From assembly GCA_038230895.1 (NCBI GenBank), contig JBBRMJ010000001.1:1-64000 (forward strand): a DNA stretch of 64,000 nucleotides, written 5' to 3'. The notes under the pieces are model-generated. The model was not told where the DNA came from. It did no database searches and was given only the letters and a program-made list of their open reading frames with translations. A program made the position numbers and the translations under genes. This stretch comes from JAJXTN01 sp038230895 (GTDB taxonomy: Bacteria; Patescibacteriota; Saccharimonadia; Saccharimonadales; UBA4665). Shown one piece after another: positions 8,228 through 16,225 of this stretch. Position 1 is the first letter of the stretch. Each line of letters starts with the position of its first letter.

Positions 8228-8863
8228 CTAGCTCAGGCTGAACGGAGGGTATTTGTCGGTGGTTAATAGGAACGAGTAAGCGGCGACGCGGATACCGTAG
8301 CGGCCGACACCTACCATGAAGTCGAAGAGGCCTTTGGGGTAGCGACCAGTGACTAGTATGGCGAACCAGGCGATAACCGTGACGACGCAAGCCGCAATTA
8401 TGAGCAGGAACAATACAATATAGTGCGGAATCGCCAAAAACCACTTCACGAGCGGTAGCCAGCGATTCAAATCCTGCTTGGCATCCGGGTAAGTTATGTT
8501 CAATGTGACAGTTTGCTTATCGACAGTGGACGGGTAACGGTCGGTCAGCAAGAACAGATAGGCGCCAACTCGAGTGGAGAATCGGTTGAGCTCGAGGGCG
8601 AAGTCAAACCACCAGCGTGGATAGACTTGGCGGAACAATATCATCAAAGCCGTCGCAATGAAGAGACCTCCTGAGATACCACCGGAGCTCGCCATGGCGT
8701 GCGTCCCGTTCTGGCTGTTGGTGCTACTGCCACCTGAGCCATCGAGTAGAAACAGAATTATCACGATGGGAATCGCTAAGAAGATTCTGAAAAATGTCTT
8801 AACACGACTTAGGTTGGCTGGATACTCGATGTCGAGACTGGCTGGATATGTTTCGACTGCCAT
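8228..8863 (-). CDS. DUF4389 membrane protein
   Basis: A 211-residue integral membrane protein. It carries two internal DUF4389-like units with YPA.L..EYP...SR.K.F.R and Y.D.KQDLNR.L.LVKW..AIPH followed by hydrophobic segments and the TGRYPKGLFDF motif near the end. Hydrophobic helices lie at about 27-41, 56-75 and 135-160. The function of DUF4389 is not known. The start at 8863 has an AGAGGAG-type ribosome site about 8 bases upstream. It stands alone between the peptidase gene and the small surface protein at 8952. Confidence 0.75.
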   Translation of the reverse strand: MAVETYPASLDIEYPANLSRVKTFFRIFLAIPIVIILFLLDGSGGSSTNSQNGTHAMASSGGISGGLFIATALMILFRQVYPRWWFDFALELNRFSTRVGAYLFLLTDRYPSTVDKQTVTLNITYPDAKQDLNRWLPLVKWFLAIPHYIVLFLLIIAACVVTVIAWFAILVTGRYPKGLFDFMVGVGRYGIRVAAYSFLLTTDKYPPFSLS

Positions 8864-8951
8864 GGCAGTTCACTCCTCTGTTAAATGATTGTATTATATT
8901 TACCCTCATACCGTAGTCTCATCTGGGAGACTTGGCAAGCGGTAAATGTGA

Positions 8952-9362
8952 CTATTGACGCACGGTCAGAGTGGTTGGCGGCGGTGTTATCGCCGGCAAC
9001 CGTACATTTACTCGATCGTAACTGCTATCGGAATGGAAGCAGGCGGTGTCTGTTGTTGTCTGTGCCAATGACAGAGTTTGTTGGTTGCCCGAGGATGGCA
9101 GTACACTGATGACCGCGCCGCTCGTCACTTGGTAGGGGCTAAAACAGTACCTAAGACCACGTTGTATACCCAAGCTGTATTCTCCAGCCCGGTCTGTGGC
9201 GAAAGTACCGAGACTGTATGTACCGGGGGAGAAGGTTGGTAAGGGTTTGTGATCAGCATAGCTACCCAGCAAAGCCAGGCAGCCAAACGCGACAAATACG
9301 GATGCGAAGATATAAGCACCGTCGAACCGTGCCCGCCGCAACTTCACCTTACTTTTTGGCAT
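8952..9362 (-). CDS. Small membrane-anchored extracytoplasmic protein
   Basis: A 136-residue protein that I do not recognise. A basic N-terminus (KSKVKLRRARFDG) precedes one hydrophobic helix at about 16-34; the remaining 100 residues are predicted outside, rich in Ser, Thr and Pro, with two cysteines (about 73 and 108) that could form a disulfide, and a proline-rich end. It overlaps the end of the SemiSWEET gene by 14 bases, so the two are probably translated from one message. Confidence 0.6.
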   Translation of the reverse strand: MPKSKVKLRRARFDGAYIFASVFVAFGCLALLGSYADHKPLPTFSPGTYSLGTFATDRAGEYSLGIQRGLRYCFSPYQVTSGAVISVLPSSGNQQTLSLAQTTTDTACFHSDSSYDRVNVRLPAITPPPTTLTVRQ

Positions 9363-9786
9363 GTTTCAAACTCTTTGTCATCATGATGAGGTCCATCGAG
9401 AACAACGCGAATGCCAGGCTCAGGCAGAACAGCCCCAACTGGCTAATCCCTTTACCGATATTATTTATGAGTAACAATTTGTCATAACTATGCGGGATAA
9501 GCTGCGGGCTATAGCGGAATATGCCGTAAATCATCAAGGCATCGATTACCATCCACAACAGATTAGAGATGATCAACGGCTTCAGCTTATTGACGATGGC
9601 GTACAGCAATGGTATGACACCAAATGTGGCATACATAAGCCACGAACTCACCGATAAACCAGTCGTAACTTTCGTCGTATATATCTGTTCCAACTGGGGA
9701 ATATTGGTCAGCGGCATGCCGACAGCCACGAAATACATCATGTAGCCAATCATTTTATCGGAACTAGCTTTTTTTGTTTTAGCCAT
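9349..9786 (-). CDS. SemiSWEET/PQ-loop family transporter
   Basis: A 145-residue membrane protein starting with MAKTKKASSDKMIGY. The segment PLTNIPQLEQIYTTKVTTGLSVSSWLMY carries the PQ-loop signature (P-Q at about residues 30-31) and the TxGLS pattern of SemiSWEET/MtN3 half-transporters, followed by further helices. SemiSWEETs dimerise to move small sugars along their gradient; a PQ-loop protein of other specificity is possible. I choose the ATG at 9786 rather than the upstream codon because a TATAAT box (9797-9802) lies just 10 bases before it. The downstream gene overlaps its end. Confidence 0.75.
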   Translation of the reverse strand: MAKTKKASSDKMIGYMMYFVAVGMPLTNIPQLEQIYTTKVTTGLSVSSWLMYATFGVIPLLYAIVNKLKPLIISNLLWMVIDALMIYGIFRYSPQLIPHSYDKLLLINNIGKGISQLGLFCLSLAFALFSMDLIMMTKSLKHAKK

Positions 9787-10111
9787 AACTGGTATTATTA
9801 TACAATGCTCGCCAAAAATATAAACCTCCATAAAAAAACTACGGGGTACGCAGCCAGCCAGCCAGAATCGCCGCTATGCACTCGCTTTCTTTTATTTCGG
9901 CTTATTCTGTGTGGCGGCCTCCCTCTTTATAAGCTTCGTGTATATCCGCCCTACGAACTTCAAAGCGCAGTTCATGCAGCGGCAATTAGCCGATTGTCTC
10001 AAGGCCGGTACCGCACCCACCACCTGCCACGCGCGGTTCGGCCCCAGCCATTAGAAACAAACTGGATAATTTCTGAGCGCAGACTCATGTCTGCCATTTA
10101 GCGCTATGCTC
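9787..10111. other. Intergenic region without a convincing gene
   Basis: It holds the TATAAT box (9797-9802, minus strand) of the SemiSWEET gene. A plus-strand open frame runs across most of it, but its composition is not protein-like, it has no ribosome site and no recognisable motif. I see no hairpin with a T-tract. Confidence 0.5.
9797..9802 (-). promoter_or_regulatory. -10 box, leaderless-type start of SemiSWEET gene
   Basis: TATAAT on the minus strand, ending 10 bases before the ATG at 9786. The expected transcription start would fall a few bases before the ATG, leaving no room for a Shine-Dalgarno site. Confidence 0.6.
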
Positions 10112-10381
10112 CTATTTTCCAGTCTTTTCACGGTGCAGACAGCCAGCCCAGCAACAGGGGCGGCGCATGCCTTTGTTCATCTTGTCACGCATGATTACAA
10201 TATGTTTAGCTCGGGTTTCGGGCTTGGCCACAGTCACTGTCCAGCATATCCACTCGTTACGGGCCAGCGGCGTGATATCTTCCCACATTCCCCGAATCTT
10301 TTTATCAGCCAGGATAGACTTGCGCATATCATCCGGTAGTTTGTGAACTGTCCCAGACGGCAGTGATACTTTCAGTAACAT
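10112..10381 (-). CDS. YdeI/OmpD-associated family protein, short form
   Basis: An 89-residue protein corresponding to the C-terminal YdeI/OmpD-associated (OmdA) domain: LARNEWICWTVTVAKPETRAKHI and the RRPCCWAGCLHRE end, with Trp, Arg and Cys residues in the expected places. The family has been linked to bacteriocin or stress protection in some bacteria, but the biochemical role is unclear. A GATAAT box (10390-10395) 8 bases before the ATG suggests leaderless transcription. Confidence 0.7.
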   Translation of the reverse strand: MLLKVSLPSGTVHKLPDDMRKSILADKKIRGMWEDITPLARNEWICWTVTVAKPETRAKHIVIMRDKMNKGMRRPCCWAGCLHREKTGK

Positions 10382-10464
10382 AGGCTTATATTATCTCATC
10401 TGGCTGAGCAAATGAAAAATAGCGCTGAGGTGTACGGAATGCGGCAAACTTAGCGCTAGAATAA

Positions 10465-11088
10465 TCAGTCAATACTTACGGCTGTCTTGCCTCGTAAAGC
10501 CATTATGACATCACGGAGCAGCTTCACGCCCCCATAGCCAATGACCATACCGATTAGAATCGCTAAAACTGAATCAAGCCAGTAAAACTTTCCGGTGAAG
10601 AAAATTATGCCGCCTGCTATGGCAACCGCGGCTGAGGCAAGGCCGTCAGAAACTGTATCTAAGAGCACAGAGCGCATATGCAAATCTTGCTGTGCCGGGT
10701 CCTTGGCTAATATGAGTGCCCCTATCACCATAAACACCGTCGCTATCCCGCTAACGATGAGCACCGGTAAACCGTGGATTTGGGGTGTATTGTTCGTCAG
10801 CCGATGTACTCCTTCCACAATCACAAAAGCGGTAACGGTAAGCAACATCAGTGCATTGATGAGTGCAACGTATGTGGTAGCTTTTGGATGTCCGTGGGGC
10901 TGTTTGGCAATCTGAATGGCAACGATTCCGAGAATTATTGCAGTCGAATCAGCAGCGTAGTCCCCGCCCGCCGCAAGCACACCAAGCGAGTGTGATGCGA
11001 GACCAACCAAAATAAGTCCAGCTATCATAACGAGATTTAAACCCAGTACAAGCCCAAGTCGTTTCTGTTGCGTCATATTACTCAGCAT
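10465..11088 (-). CDS. Cation diffusion facilitator (CDF) transporter, short form
   Basis: About 207 residues from the ATG at 11088 (AAGG lies upstream). Six hydrophobic segments are readable. Helix 2 carries GGDYAADS and helix 5 carries HMRSVLLDTVSDG, the two-helix Asp/His metal site of CDF proteins, which exchange Zn, Mn or Fe for protons. The protein ends soon after helix 6 (ALRGKTAVSID), so the usual cytosolic C-terminal dimerisation domain of about 90 residues is missing. First acidic residues differ from the classic HxxxD of zinc exporters, so metal choice is unclear. An upstream frame extends to 11154 but lacks a ribosome site. Confidence 0.8.
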   Translation of the reverse strand: MLSNMTQQKRLGLVLGLNLVMIAGLILVGLASHSLGVLAAGGDYAADSTAIILGIVAIQIAKQPHGHPKATTYVALINALMLLTVTAFVIVEGVHRLTNNTPQIHGLPVLIVSGIATVFMVIGALILAKDPAQQDLHMRSVLLDTVSDGLASAAVAIAGGIIFFTGKFYWLDSVLAILIGMVIGYGGVKLLRDVIMALRGKTAVSID

Positions 11089-11199
11089 ACCAAACCTTAA
11101 GAAACGTTTCGGAGTTTTATCGAGGGTTTCGTCTATTTCAAATACCAACACCATAGGATTACGGTTGGCGACTTTAGCTAACTGCTCACCGCCTTTCGC

Positions 11200-12891
11200 T
11201 TAGGAAGAAAGTTTCGTAACCACCGCTCTGCCGTCAGTGAAGAAAATATCGCCACCAGCATTTTTGCCAGCTTGAGCTTTCACTACTTGCAAATATTGCA
11301 TAACATCCAGTTGTAGGGAACGAGTTATGTAGTCTCTTTCGGCATCGACATTGGGATCAATATGGTGGGTGGGTATTTTGGCAGAGCCCGAGAACTCAAT
11401 ACCTTCATCATAACTCGCGGTAGCTACCCATACTTCGCTACCATCGGGTAATCTAAAGTTTGTTCGCCATAGTCGAGTGTGGTGACGCTGCCTCAGTGTA
11501 TTTGACTGGGTTGGCTGTTGGAACGCTAACGTTTCGGGTTGAGACGCGAGATATGACGGCGTGACTGGTGCGTTCAAATACTGCCTACCCTGGAAGCCGA
11601 CAGCAAGGGCCTTCAGCGTGTTACTTACAGTCGAAGGATCGGCTTTGTACCAGCCATGTGACAAGAATTGATGCTGTATTTGACCTCTTGACCCTAGATA
11701 TATAAAGTTAATCGGTTCCATAGTTTTACCAGTCAGCGTTTCGCTGTAGACTGGCAAGGATTTCGTGGTGGTTTCATTTATTGCTTGAATTGTCCTGAGG
11801 ATTGTTGTCTTATGCATGGTCGTTAGATGTATAGATACCGGGCTCAGCAACAAAGATACAACCAGTAGTATCGGCGGAATAGCTAGCAGTCGCCTACTGC
11901 GGAAACTTGTAGGTTTTTGCTGCCAGAGTTTGTATCGAGTCAGGATTTCTATCCCGGTTATGAACAGCACGAGGATCGAACCACCTAGAAATACACTGGC
12001 AATGACATCGCTTGGATAATGCACACCGAGATAGACCCTACTGAGCGCTACCAGAGCTACGCTGATAACATAGCCGCCTATGATCAAATATCGTGACAAA
12101 GTAGATCGAAAGGAGCGAAACAATAGGTATGCCAAAAGACCGGACAATATGGTAGAGCGTATGACATGTCCACTCGGGAAACTGAATGTTCCCTGTTTAT
12201 AAAGGCTGAGGGCCGGGTCTGGACGCATGCGGCCAACGAGATGCTTTGGTATATAACTCCCTACCTCGCCGATCAGCAATGCTGCTATGAAAGATACAGC
12301 AGCTAATCGTTGTCGTGCGCGCCATAAAATACCACCAGCAAGAGCAACCAGAAGTACGATTGACTGTCCATTATCCAAAAACGTAACAAATCGGAAAAAA
12401 GTAGTCTGCAAAGGCGTGCGGATATATGGCATTAAATTTGCGATACGGACGTCAATCTGAGTCAGCGAGCCATGCCCCACCACATTTTGTAGAACATTGA
12501 TAAAGCCACTGAATACTACCAAGGCTGTGATTACACCAAGCGTCAGGTACAAGCCTGTCGGTTGTTTAGGGCTGAGCCTACCTACTAACCATGTGCTGAT
12601 GCTTCGATGTGATGAGCGAAATCTTCGGACATATTCATTTGTCGCTACCCCACTCCAAGCAGAGCGGATGATTGATACCGCTATCTTAATAGGGACATGT
12701 AGTAGCCGAATCAAGCTATGGGCAACGATGACCAGTAGTATCAGTTCAATGGCAATACCGATCGCAAATAACAGCGGTGATCCGAAAACGATCAAGCTTT
12801 TGACTATATAGACGTTCCCCACCAACAACAGCAATCCTCCTAAACCAATTGCCACAAGAAACGGACTATTAACTTGCTTGTTCTTCATCAT
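11200..12891 (-). CDS. PAP2 phosphatase fused to LssY C-terminal domain
   Basis: A 563-residue membrane protein. Two N-terminal helices (about 10-60) precede a PAP2 domain with all three motifs: KHLVGRMRP, PSGH and SRVYLGVHYPSD (roughly 215-295), which form the His-dependent phosphatase site used on undecaprenyl pyrophosphate or phosphatidic acid. After another helix near 335-355 comes an LssY C-terminal-type domain (about 370-563), predicted extracytoplasmic, with SRGQIQHQFLSHGWYKAD and HHTRLWR. PAP2-LssY fusions occur in several phyla; the LssY part has no settled function. Likely role in lipid carrier recycling at the envelope. The gene stands alone. Confidence 0.85.
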   Translation of the reverse strand: MMKNKQVNSPFLVAIGLGGLLLLVGNVYIVKSLIVFGSPLLFAIGIAIELILLVIVAHSLIRLLHVPIKIAVSIIRSAWSGVATNEYVRRFRSSHRSISTWLVGRLSPKQPTGLYLTLGVITALVVFSGFINVLQNVVGHGSLTQIDVRIANLMPYIRTPLQTTFFRFVTFLDNGQSIVLLVALAGGILWRARQRLAAVSFIAALLIGEVGSYIPKHLVGRMRPDPALSLYKQGTFSFPSGHVIRSTILSGLLAYLLFRSFRSTLSRYLIIGGYVISVALVALSRVYLGVHYPSDVIASVFLGGSILVLFITGIEILTRYKLWQQKPTSFRSRRLLAIPPILLVVSLLLSPVSIHLTTMHKTTILRTIQAINETTTKSLPVYSETLTGKTMEPINFIYLGSRGQIQHQFLSHGWYKADPSTVSNTLKALAVGFQGRQYLNAPVTPSYLASQPETLAFQQPTQSNTLRQRHHTRLWRTNFRLPDGSEVWVATASYDEGIEFSGSAKIPTHHIDPNVDAERDYITRSLQLDVMQYLQVVKAQAGKNAGGDIFFTDGRAVVTKLSS

Positions 12892-13068
12892 TACCCACTA
12901 GTGTATACAAGTCACCGCGAATTAACAGCTTAGTTATGATGGTTCGTTAGCTTTATTGTTGCTCGATTAGCCGAACCGTATCTAAAAGCTTCAGTACGAA
13001 AAGCCCATTCTTTCTACAAGGAGTGGGAGCTTCAGGATTCAGTTCAACGGGTTGGTCTCAAACCATTG

Positions 13069-13089
13069 AAAAAGCCCCTTGCGGGGCTC
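13069..13089 (-). terminator. Rho-independent terminator of the DUF5679 gene
   Basis: On the minus strand AGCCCC-gcaa-GGGGCT is followed directly by five Ts (13069-13073). It lies about 30 bases after the stop at 13118, an intrinsic terminator of textbook shape. Confidence 0.9.
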
Positions 13090-13117
13090 TCCAATAGTGC
13101 AGCAAGCAGTGAAAAGC

Positions 13118-13309
13118 TTAGTAAGCCTTTTTCGCGCCGTCTTCTACTGCTTTTTCAGCAGTATCTTTGGACATCATTGCGCAAACGGTAGTTCCGCACT
13201 TCGCGTGCTTCCCTTTGGCCATGAAGCCACCTTTTGCAGTTTGGACAACCTCAGGTGCTGATAACTCAACGCCCTTTTCCTTACACTTAACGCAGTATCC
13301 TGTGACCAT
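13118..13309 (-). CDS. DUF5679 small zinc-ribbon-like protein
   Basis: A 63-residue protein with YCVKCKEKG at the N-terminus and KHAKCGTTVC in the middle, giving two Cys pairs that could bind zinc; the centre GGFMAKGKH is typical of DUF5679. Function unknown; such proteins resemble the small ribbon proteins related to those that modify or bind nucleic acid, but that is inference. A GGGAG ribosome site lies about 8 bases before the ATG, and an intrinsic terminator follows, so this is a monocistronic gene. Confidence 0.8.
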   Translation of the reverse strand: MVTGYCVKCKEKGVELSAPEVVQTAKGGFMAKGKHAKCGTTVCAMMSKDTAEKAVEDGAKKAY

Positions 13310-13395
13310 GGCTTTACTCCCTCACATTGAATTTATTATATAACCAATCTATTCTAACCCTTTCCTGCGATATCCCCTACCCTCAAAGGCAAAAA

Positions 13396-13451
13396 GTGTC
13401 AATTGACACCGTCATTCGTTATACAAAAATACCCCGTCAACTGGGGTATTT
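13396..13451. terminator. Palindrome plus bidirectional hairpin
   Basis: Bases 13396-13409 are a perfect 14-bp palindrome (gtgtcaattgacac). Bases 13427-13451 form a 10-bp stem (aaataccccg.../...ggggtattt) with A- and T-rich ends on both sides, a likely terminator on either strand. They lie between the DUF5679 gene and the VapC-type toxin gene. Confidence 0.55.
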
Positions 13452-13570
13452 GTTATGGTGCAGGATAGCCGACGCATTTCAAACATCTGCAATTGAACAA
13501 TACTATAGTCCATCGCTTAAGAACTTAGTGAGTTTATTTGGATTGTCTGGAAACCTGCTGGACTAAACTC

Positions 13571-13954
13571 CTACAAGCCACTGACATGCTTACCGCCTTC
13601 AGTAACTAAACGCTTATCGAAAGTCACGAGTCTATTATTATAAGCTTCAGCTTCGGCAGCTGCATAACAGTCGACAATCGAAAGCGATGAGTGCAGTTCA
13701 TAGAGGTTTATAGTAGTAAGTAAAAAATAGGGATTGTGTACGACGTTCGCGAAACCAAGAAAGTCGGTCATTAGCTTAGTAATGTCCTGTCTGGAAAGCT
13801 CAATAACCTTCTCCAAAACATATATTACCTCAACAGCAATAACATCAGTGACATAGACTTTATCTTTACCAATTATTTTTGCTGCTTTTTCGGTTTGCTC
13901 AGGAACATCATTCAGTAAAAAACGTAAAACGACGTTAGTATCTAAGCTAATCAT
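13571..13954 (-). CDS. PIN-domain toxin (VapC type)
   Basis: A 127-residue PIN-domain ribonuclease. Acidic residues of the metal site are visible: D5 in MISLDTN, E42 in AVEVIYVLE, D97-region in SIVDCYAAAEAE and D112 in LVTFDKRL. Such proteins cut RNA, often tRNA or rRNA, when not held by their antitoxin. It overlaps the end of the antitoxin gene by 8 bases, the usual translational coupling in toxin-antitoxin pairs. Confidence 0.85.
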   Translation of the reverse strand: MISLDTNVVLRFLLNDVPEQTEKAAKIIGKDKVYVTDVIAVEVIYVLEKVIELSRQDITKLMTDFLGFANVVHNPYFLLTTINLYELHSSLSIVDCYAAAEAEAYNNRLVTFDKRLVTEGGKHVSGL

Positions 13955-14216
13955 CGCGCCCCGCTACCCATGCTTTAGCAGCAACCCGGCGTAACGAATC
14001 ACCGGAGAGTCCCTTAAGGTGGTTAGGTATGTTTTTTGTTATTCTTGCCCGAGTGGCCTCAAAAGTTTTCATGTCAGTACCTGCATCAAGAACAATTTGA
14101 TTTTCTTCATTCAGTGCGACTGTCAATTTCTGACCGGTTTTTAATCCCAATGCTTTTCGGATTGGAGCAGCTATGGTAATTGTGCCCTTGCTTGTAACAG
14201 TTGTGTTGTATGTCAT
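13947..14216 (-). CDS. AbrB/MazE-type antitoxin of the PIN toxin
   Basis: An 89-residue protein with an N-terminal swapped-hairpin AbrB domain: TVTSKGTITIAAPIRKALGL, GQKLTV and a following beta strand, the DNA-binding fold of AbrB/SpoVT/MazE. The C-terminal tail (about 55-89), with LSGDSLRRVAAKAWVAGRD, would bind and block the toxin. The pair is expected to repress its own promoter. A TAAAAT box lies 7 bases before the ATG with no ribosome site. Confidence 0.85.
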   Translation of the reverse strand: MTYNTTVTSKGTITIAAPIRKALGLKTGQKLTVALNEENQIVLDAGTDMKTFEATRARITKNIPNHLKGLSGDSLRRVAAKAWVAGRDD

Positions 14217-14291
14217 GTATTACATTTTAGGACTCGTAATACATCATGTCAATTTCTTTCGTATAATTGCGAAGCCTAAGAGGCTCTAATG

Positions 14292-14313
14292 TTTGAAACA
14301 ATACTGTTTCAAA
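14292..14313 (-). terminator. Hairpin after tRNA-Gly
   Basis: A perfect 9-bp stem (tttgaaaca/tgtttcaaa) with a four-base loop lies 18 bases after the tRNA-Gly 3' end on the minus strand. A/T-rich but without a clean T-tract. Confidence 0.5.
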
Positions 14314-14330
14314 ATCGTTTGGGGTCTAAT

Positions 14331-14407
14331 TGGTGCGGGTAAAGGGACTCTAACCCTTGGCCTCGTCCTTGGCAAGGACGCGCTCTAAACAACTGAGCTA
14401 CACCCGC
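14331..14407 (-). tRNA. tRNA-Gly(GCC)
   Basis: Minus-strand cloverleaf with acceptor GCGGGTG/TACCCGC, anticodon loop TTGCCAA-type reading GCC, and encoded CCA (14331-14333). D-arm GTAGCTCAGTTGTTTAGAGC is canonical. Confidence 0.95.
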
Positions 14408-14451
14408 ATGGGTCTGGATAATTTTAGCAAATTATCTGGTTGAAGGGAATC

Positions 14452-14527
14452 TGGTGGCTCCTCCCAGACTCGAACTGGGGACACGCGGCTCTTCAGGCCG
14501 CTGCTCTACCAACTGAGCTAAAGAGCC
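14452..14527 (-). tRNA. tRNA-Phe(GAA)
   Basis: Minus-strand cloverleaf with acceptor GGCTCTT/AGGAGCC, anticodon stem GCGGC/GCCGC closing loop CTGAAGA (GAA), T-arm CCCAG-TTCGAGT-CTGGG, encoded CCA. This is the only complete Phe tRNA in the window; its 5' 57 bases recur unchanged at 14655-14711. Confidence 0.96.
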
Positions 14528-14565
14528 AGATTGAAGGTTCTACTTGTTAAGGTTCGAGTCGGACG

Positions 14566-14711
14566 CCTCCCAGACATCGCCCACGAAGTGGGCTCCTTCC
14601 TGCGGTGCTCAGTATATTCGTACGAGTACGAATATACTTGCGCTTCTCGTTCGCCGAACTGGGGACACGCGGCTCTTCAGGCCGCTGCTCTACCAACTGA
14701 GCTAAAGAGCC
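14566..14711 (-). pseudogene. Second tRNA-Phe copy interrupted in the T-loop
   Basis: Bases 14655-14711 repeat the first 57 bases of tRNA-Phe exactly, up to TTCG of the T-loop. Then comes an insert (14576-14654, net 78 bases longer than the intact gene) and at 14566-14574 the T-stem 3' arm (TCTGGGAGG) resumes. The acceptor 3' strand is changed and CCA is absent. The insert contains a GCCCAC/GTGGGC hairpin and a perfect 12-bp stem AGTATATTCGTA/TACGAATATACT. Either a decayed tRNA copy split by a small element or an intron-like interruption; the missing CCA favours decay. Confidence 0.75.
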
Positions 14712-14765
14712 GTAACTCTGTTATTTTACGGGAAACACGGTGTTACGGCAAGCGAAGGTCAAGAT

Positions 14766-15086
14766 TTAGGGCTTTTTCTTTGGGAAGCGGTCGGCGTCAC
14801 GGGTTCTGGCTTTATCAATGACTTTTTGCAAAGCCTTGTCCAGATCAAGCCCTTCGCTGTTAGCCATGCAAATGACGTCGAATAGGATATCTCCAAGCTC
14901 ACCTTCGATGTCGTCGGCTTCCTCGGTAGGCTTTTTGATCTTATCACCGTATTTGTGATTGAGCGCCCGCGCCAGCTCGCCAACTTCCTCGGACAGGCGT
15001 GCTAACTGCGAAAGTGGCGCCCAGTACGGTGTCTCGTAGCCCTGAACCCAATCGTCAATCTGTTTCTGGTACTCAGCGAGTGCCAT
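14766..15086 (-). CDS. MazG-like nucleotide pyrophosphohydrolase
   Basis: A 106-residue all-alpha protein of the MazG/dUTPase-like superfamily. It has the EExxE Mg site in RLSEEVGELARAL (about 30-42) and the second acidic motif in EGELGDILFDVICMAN (about 60-75). Such enzymes hydrolyse NTPs or dNTPs to monophosphates and clean the pool. Single-domain length is usual. It begins inside the end of the upstream small gene (14-base overlap), so the two are coupled. Confidence 0.88.
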   Translation of the reverse strand: MALAEYQKQIDDWVQGYETPYWAPLSQLARLSEEVGELARALNHKYGDKIKKPTEEADDIEGELGDILFDVICMANSEGLDLDKALQKVIDKARTRDADRFPKKKP

Positions 15087-15357
15087 GAGGTTCCTCCATA
15101 TCTGAAAGACTAACGCTATCTATATGCGGTGACCGCAGCCAGCCCTCGGGCAAAATCTCACCCCACCGTCCGTTAAAACTAACTTTCGGAACACGCTCGC
15201 TACGGCGAGATCGGGTCATTGCGGTGACCTGCGGCCTACCGTAGAACACTAAGAATGGTTTGTCAGCTACAGGCAATCGCTCCGGTACCTGCTGCAGAAC
15301 ACCGTCAACCCAAAGCGGGGTCGGTTCGAGTAGTGAACGCTGGGCTTCACCACTCAT
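15073..15357 (-). CDS. Hypothetical protein upstream of MazG
   Basis: A 94-residue protein that I do not recognise, without membrane segments or cysteines. The centre KPFLVFYGRPQVTAMTRSRR and VSFNGRWGEILPEGW suggests a small mixed alpha/beta protein. It overlaps the MazG start by 14 bases and lies 30 bases after the stomatin-like gene, so the three may form one operon. Confidence 0.6.
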   Translation of the reverse strand: MSGEAQRSLLEPTPLWVDGVLQQVPERLPVADKPFLVFYGRPQVTAMTRSRRSERVPKVSFNGRWGEILPEGWLRSPHIDSVSLSDMEEPHGTR

Positions 15358-15387
15358 CGAGAATAATTCCTGGCTGATCCCGTACTC

Positions 15388-16152
15388 CTAGGCCTGCTCT
15401 TTGCCCATGAATTTCTTGACACTGTCGATGGTGTCTAGGAATTGGCTGGGGAAGATGATAGTGCTGTTCTTCTCGACGGCAATGTCGCTAAGGACTTGTA
15501 GGTTGCGGAGTTGCAGGGCGATAGGGTGCGCAGCAATGATGTCGGCGGCTTCACCAAGCTTAGCGGCACTGAGCTGTTCACCTTCGGCGGCGATGACTTT
15601 GGCGCGCTTCTCACGCTCAGCCTCGGCTTGCTTGGCCATAGCGCGCTGCAAGGTGTCTGGTAGCTGAATATCTTTAACCTCGACGGTGCTGACATAGATG
15701 CCCCATTTCTCGGTGGCAGTTTCGAGGGTGATTTTGATCTTATCGTTGATGGCAATCGTTTCGCTGAGCACTTCGTCGAGGTTACTCTGGCCGACGACGT
15801 TACGTACAGTAGTCTGGGCGATCTGATACACGGCTGAAATGACGTTCTCGATTTCGACGATGGACTTAGTCGGGTCACTGACTTGGTAGTAGGCGACGGC
15901 CGCGACATCTATAGACACATTATCTCTGGTGATGATCTTCTGTGATTCAATCGGCAAGGTCACAATCCGCAAGCTCACTTTGCGCATCTGATCGACAAGA
16001 GGAATGATGACTCGGAAGCCCGGCTGTTTGACGTCGGCACGAACTTTACCCAAACGAAAAACTACCCCCCGCTCGTACTGATTGATGATCCGCGCACCGG
16101 TAATGATGATGAGCAGAATAATAATGATTAAAATAACGCCGACTGCGGGCAT
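15388..16152 (-). CDS. Stomatin/slipin-like SPFH (band 7) protein
   Basis: A 254-residue SPFH protein. One N-terminal hydrophobic helix (about 4-22) anchors it; YERGVVFRLGK and PGFRVIIPLVDQMRKVSLR open the band 7 domain, which continues with VDVAAVAYYQV-type strands to about 185, followed by an AKQAEAEREKRAKVIAAEGE helix that normally forms the oligomerising coiled coil. Length and order match bacterial slipins, which assemble ring-like scaffolds on the membrane, often with an NfeD protease partner; no NfeD gene is seen here. A strong AGAGGAG ribosome site precedes ATG. Confidence 0.9.
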   Translation of the reverse strand: MPAVGVILIIIILLIIITGARIINQYERGVVFRLGKVRADVKQPGFRVIIPLVDQMRKVSLRIVTLPIESQKIITRDNVSIDVAAVAYYQVSDPTKSIVEIENVISAVYQIAQTTVRNVVGQSNLDEVLSETIAINDKIKITLETATEKWGIYVSTVEVKDIQLPDTLQRAMAKQAEAEREKRAKVIAAEGEQLSAAKLGEAADIIAAHPIALQLRNLQVLSDIAVEKNSTIIFPSQFLDTIDSVKKFMGKEQA

Positions 16153-16225
16153 AGTGATCTCCTCTGTGAATTATTACTTCTCATTGTATGCTGTGCTTGA
16201 AAGAGTAGCAATAAGAATGGTTAGC

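Noticed and set aside
9805..10101. Plus-strand open frame of 98 codons
   Set aside because: No ribosome site, unlike-protein composition, and it overlaps the promoter of the SemiSWEET gene.
13327..13566. Plus-strand frame of 79 codons
   Set aside because: Spans the palindrome and hairpin region, with no ribosome site and no protein-like pattern.
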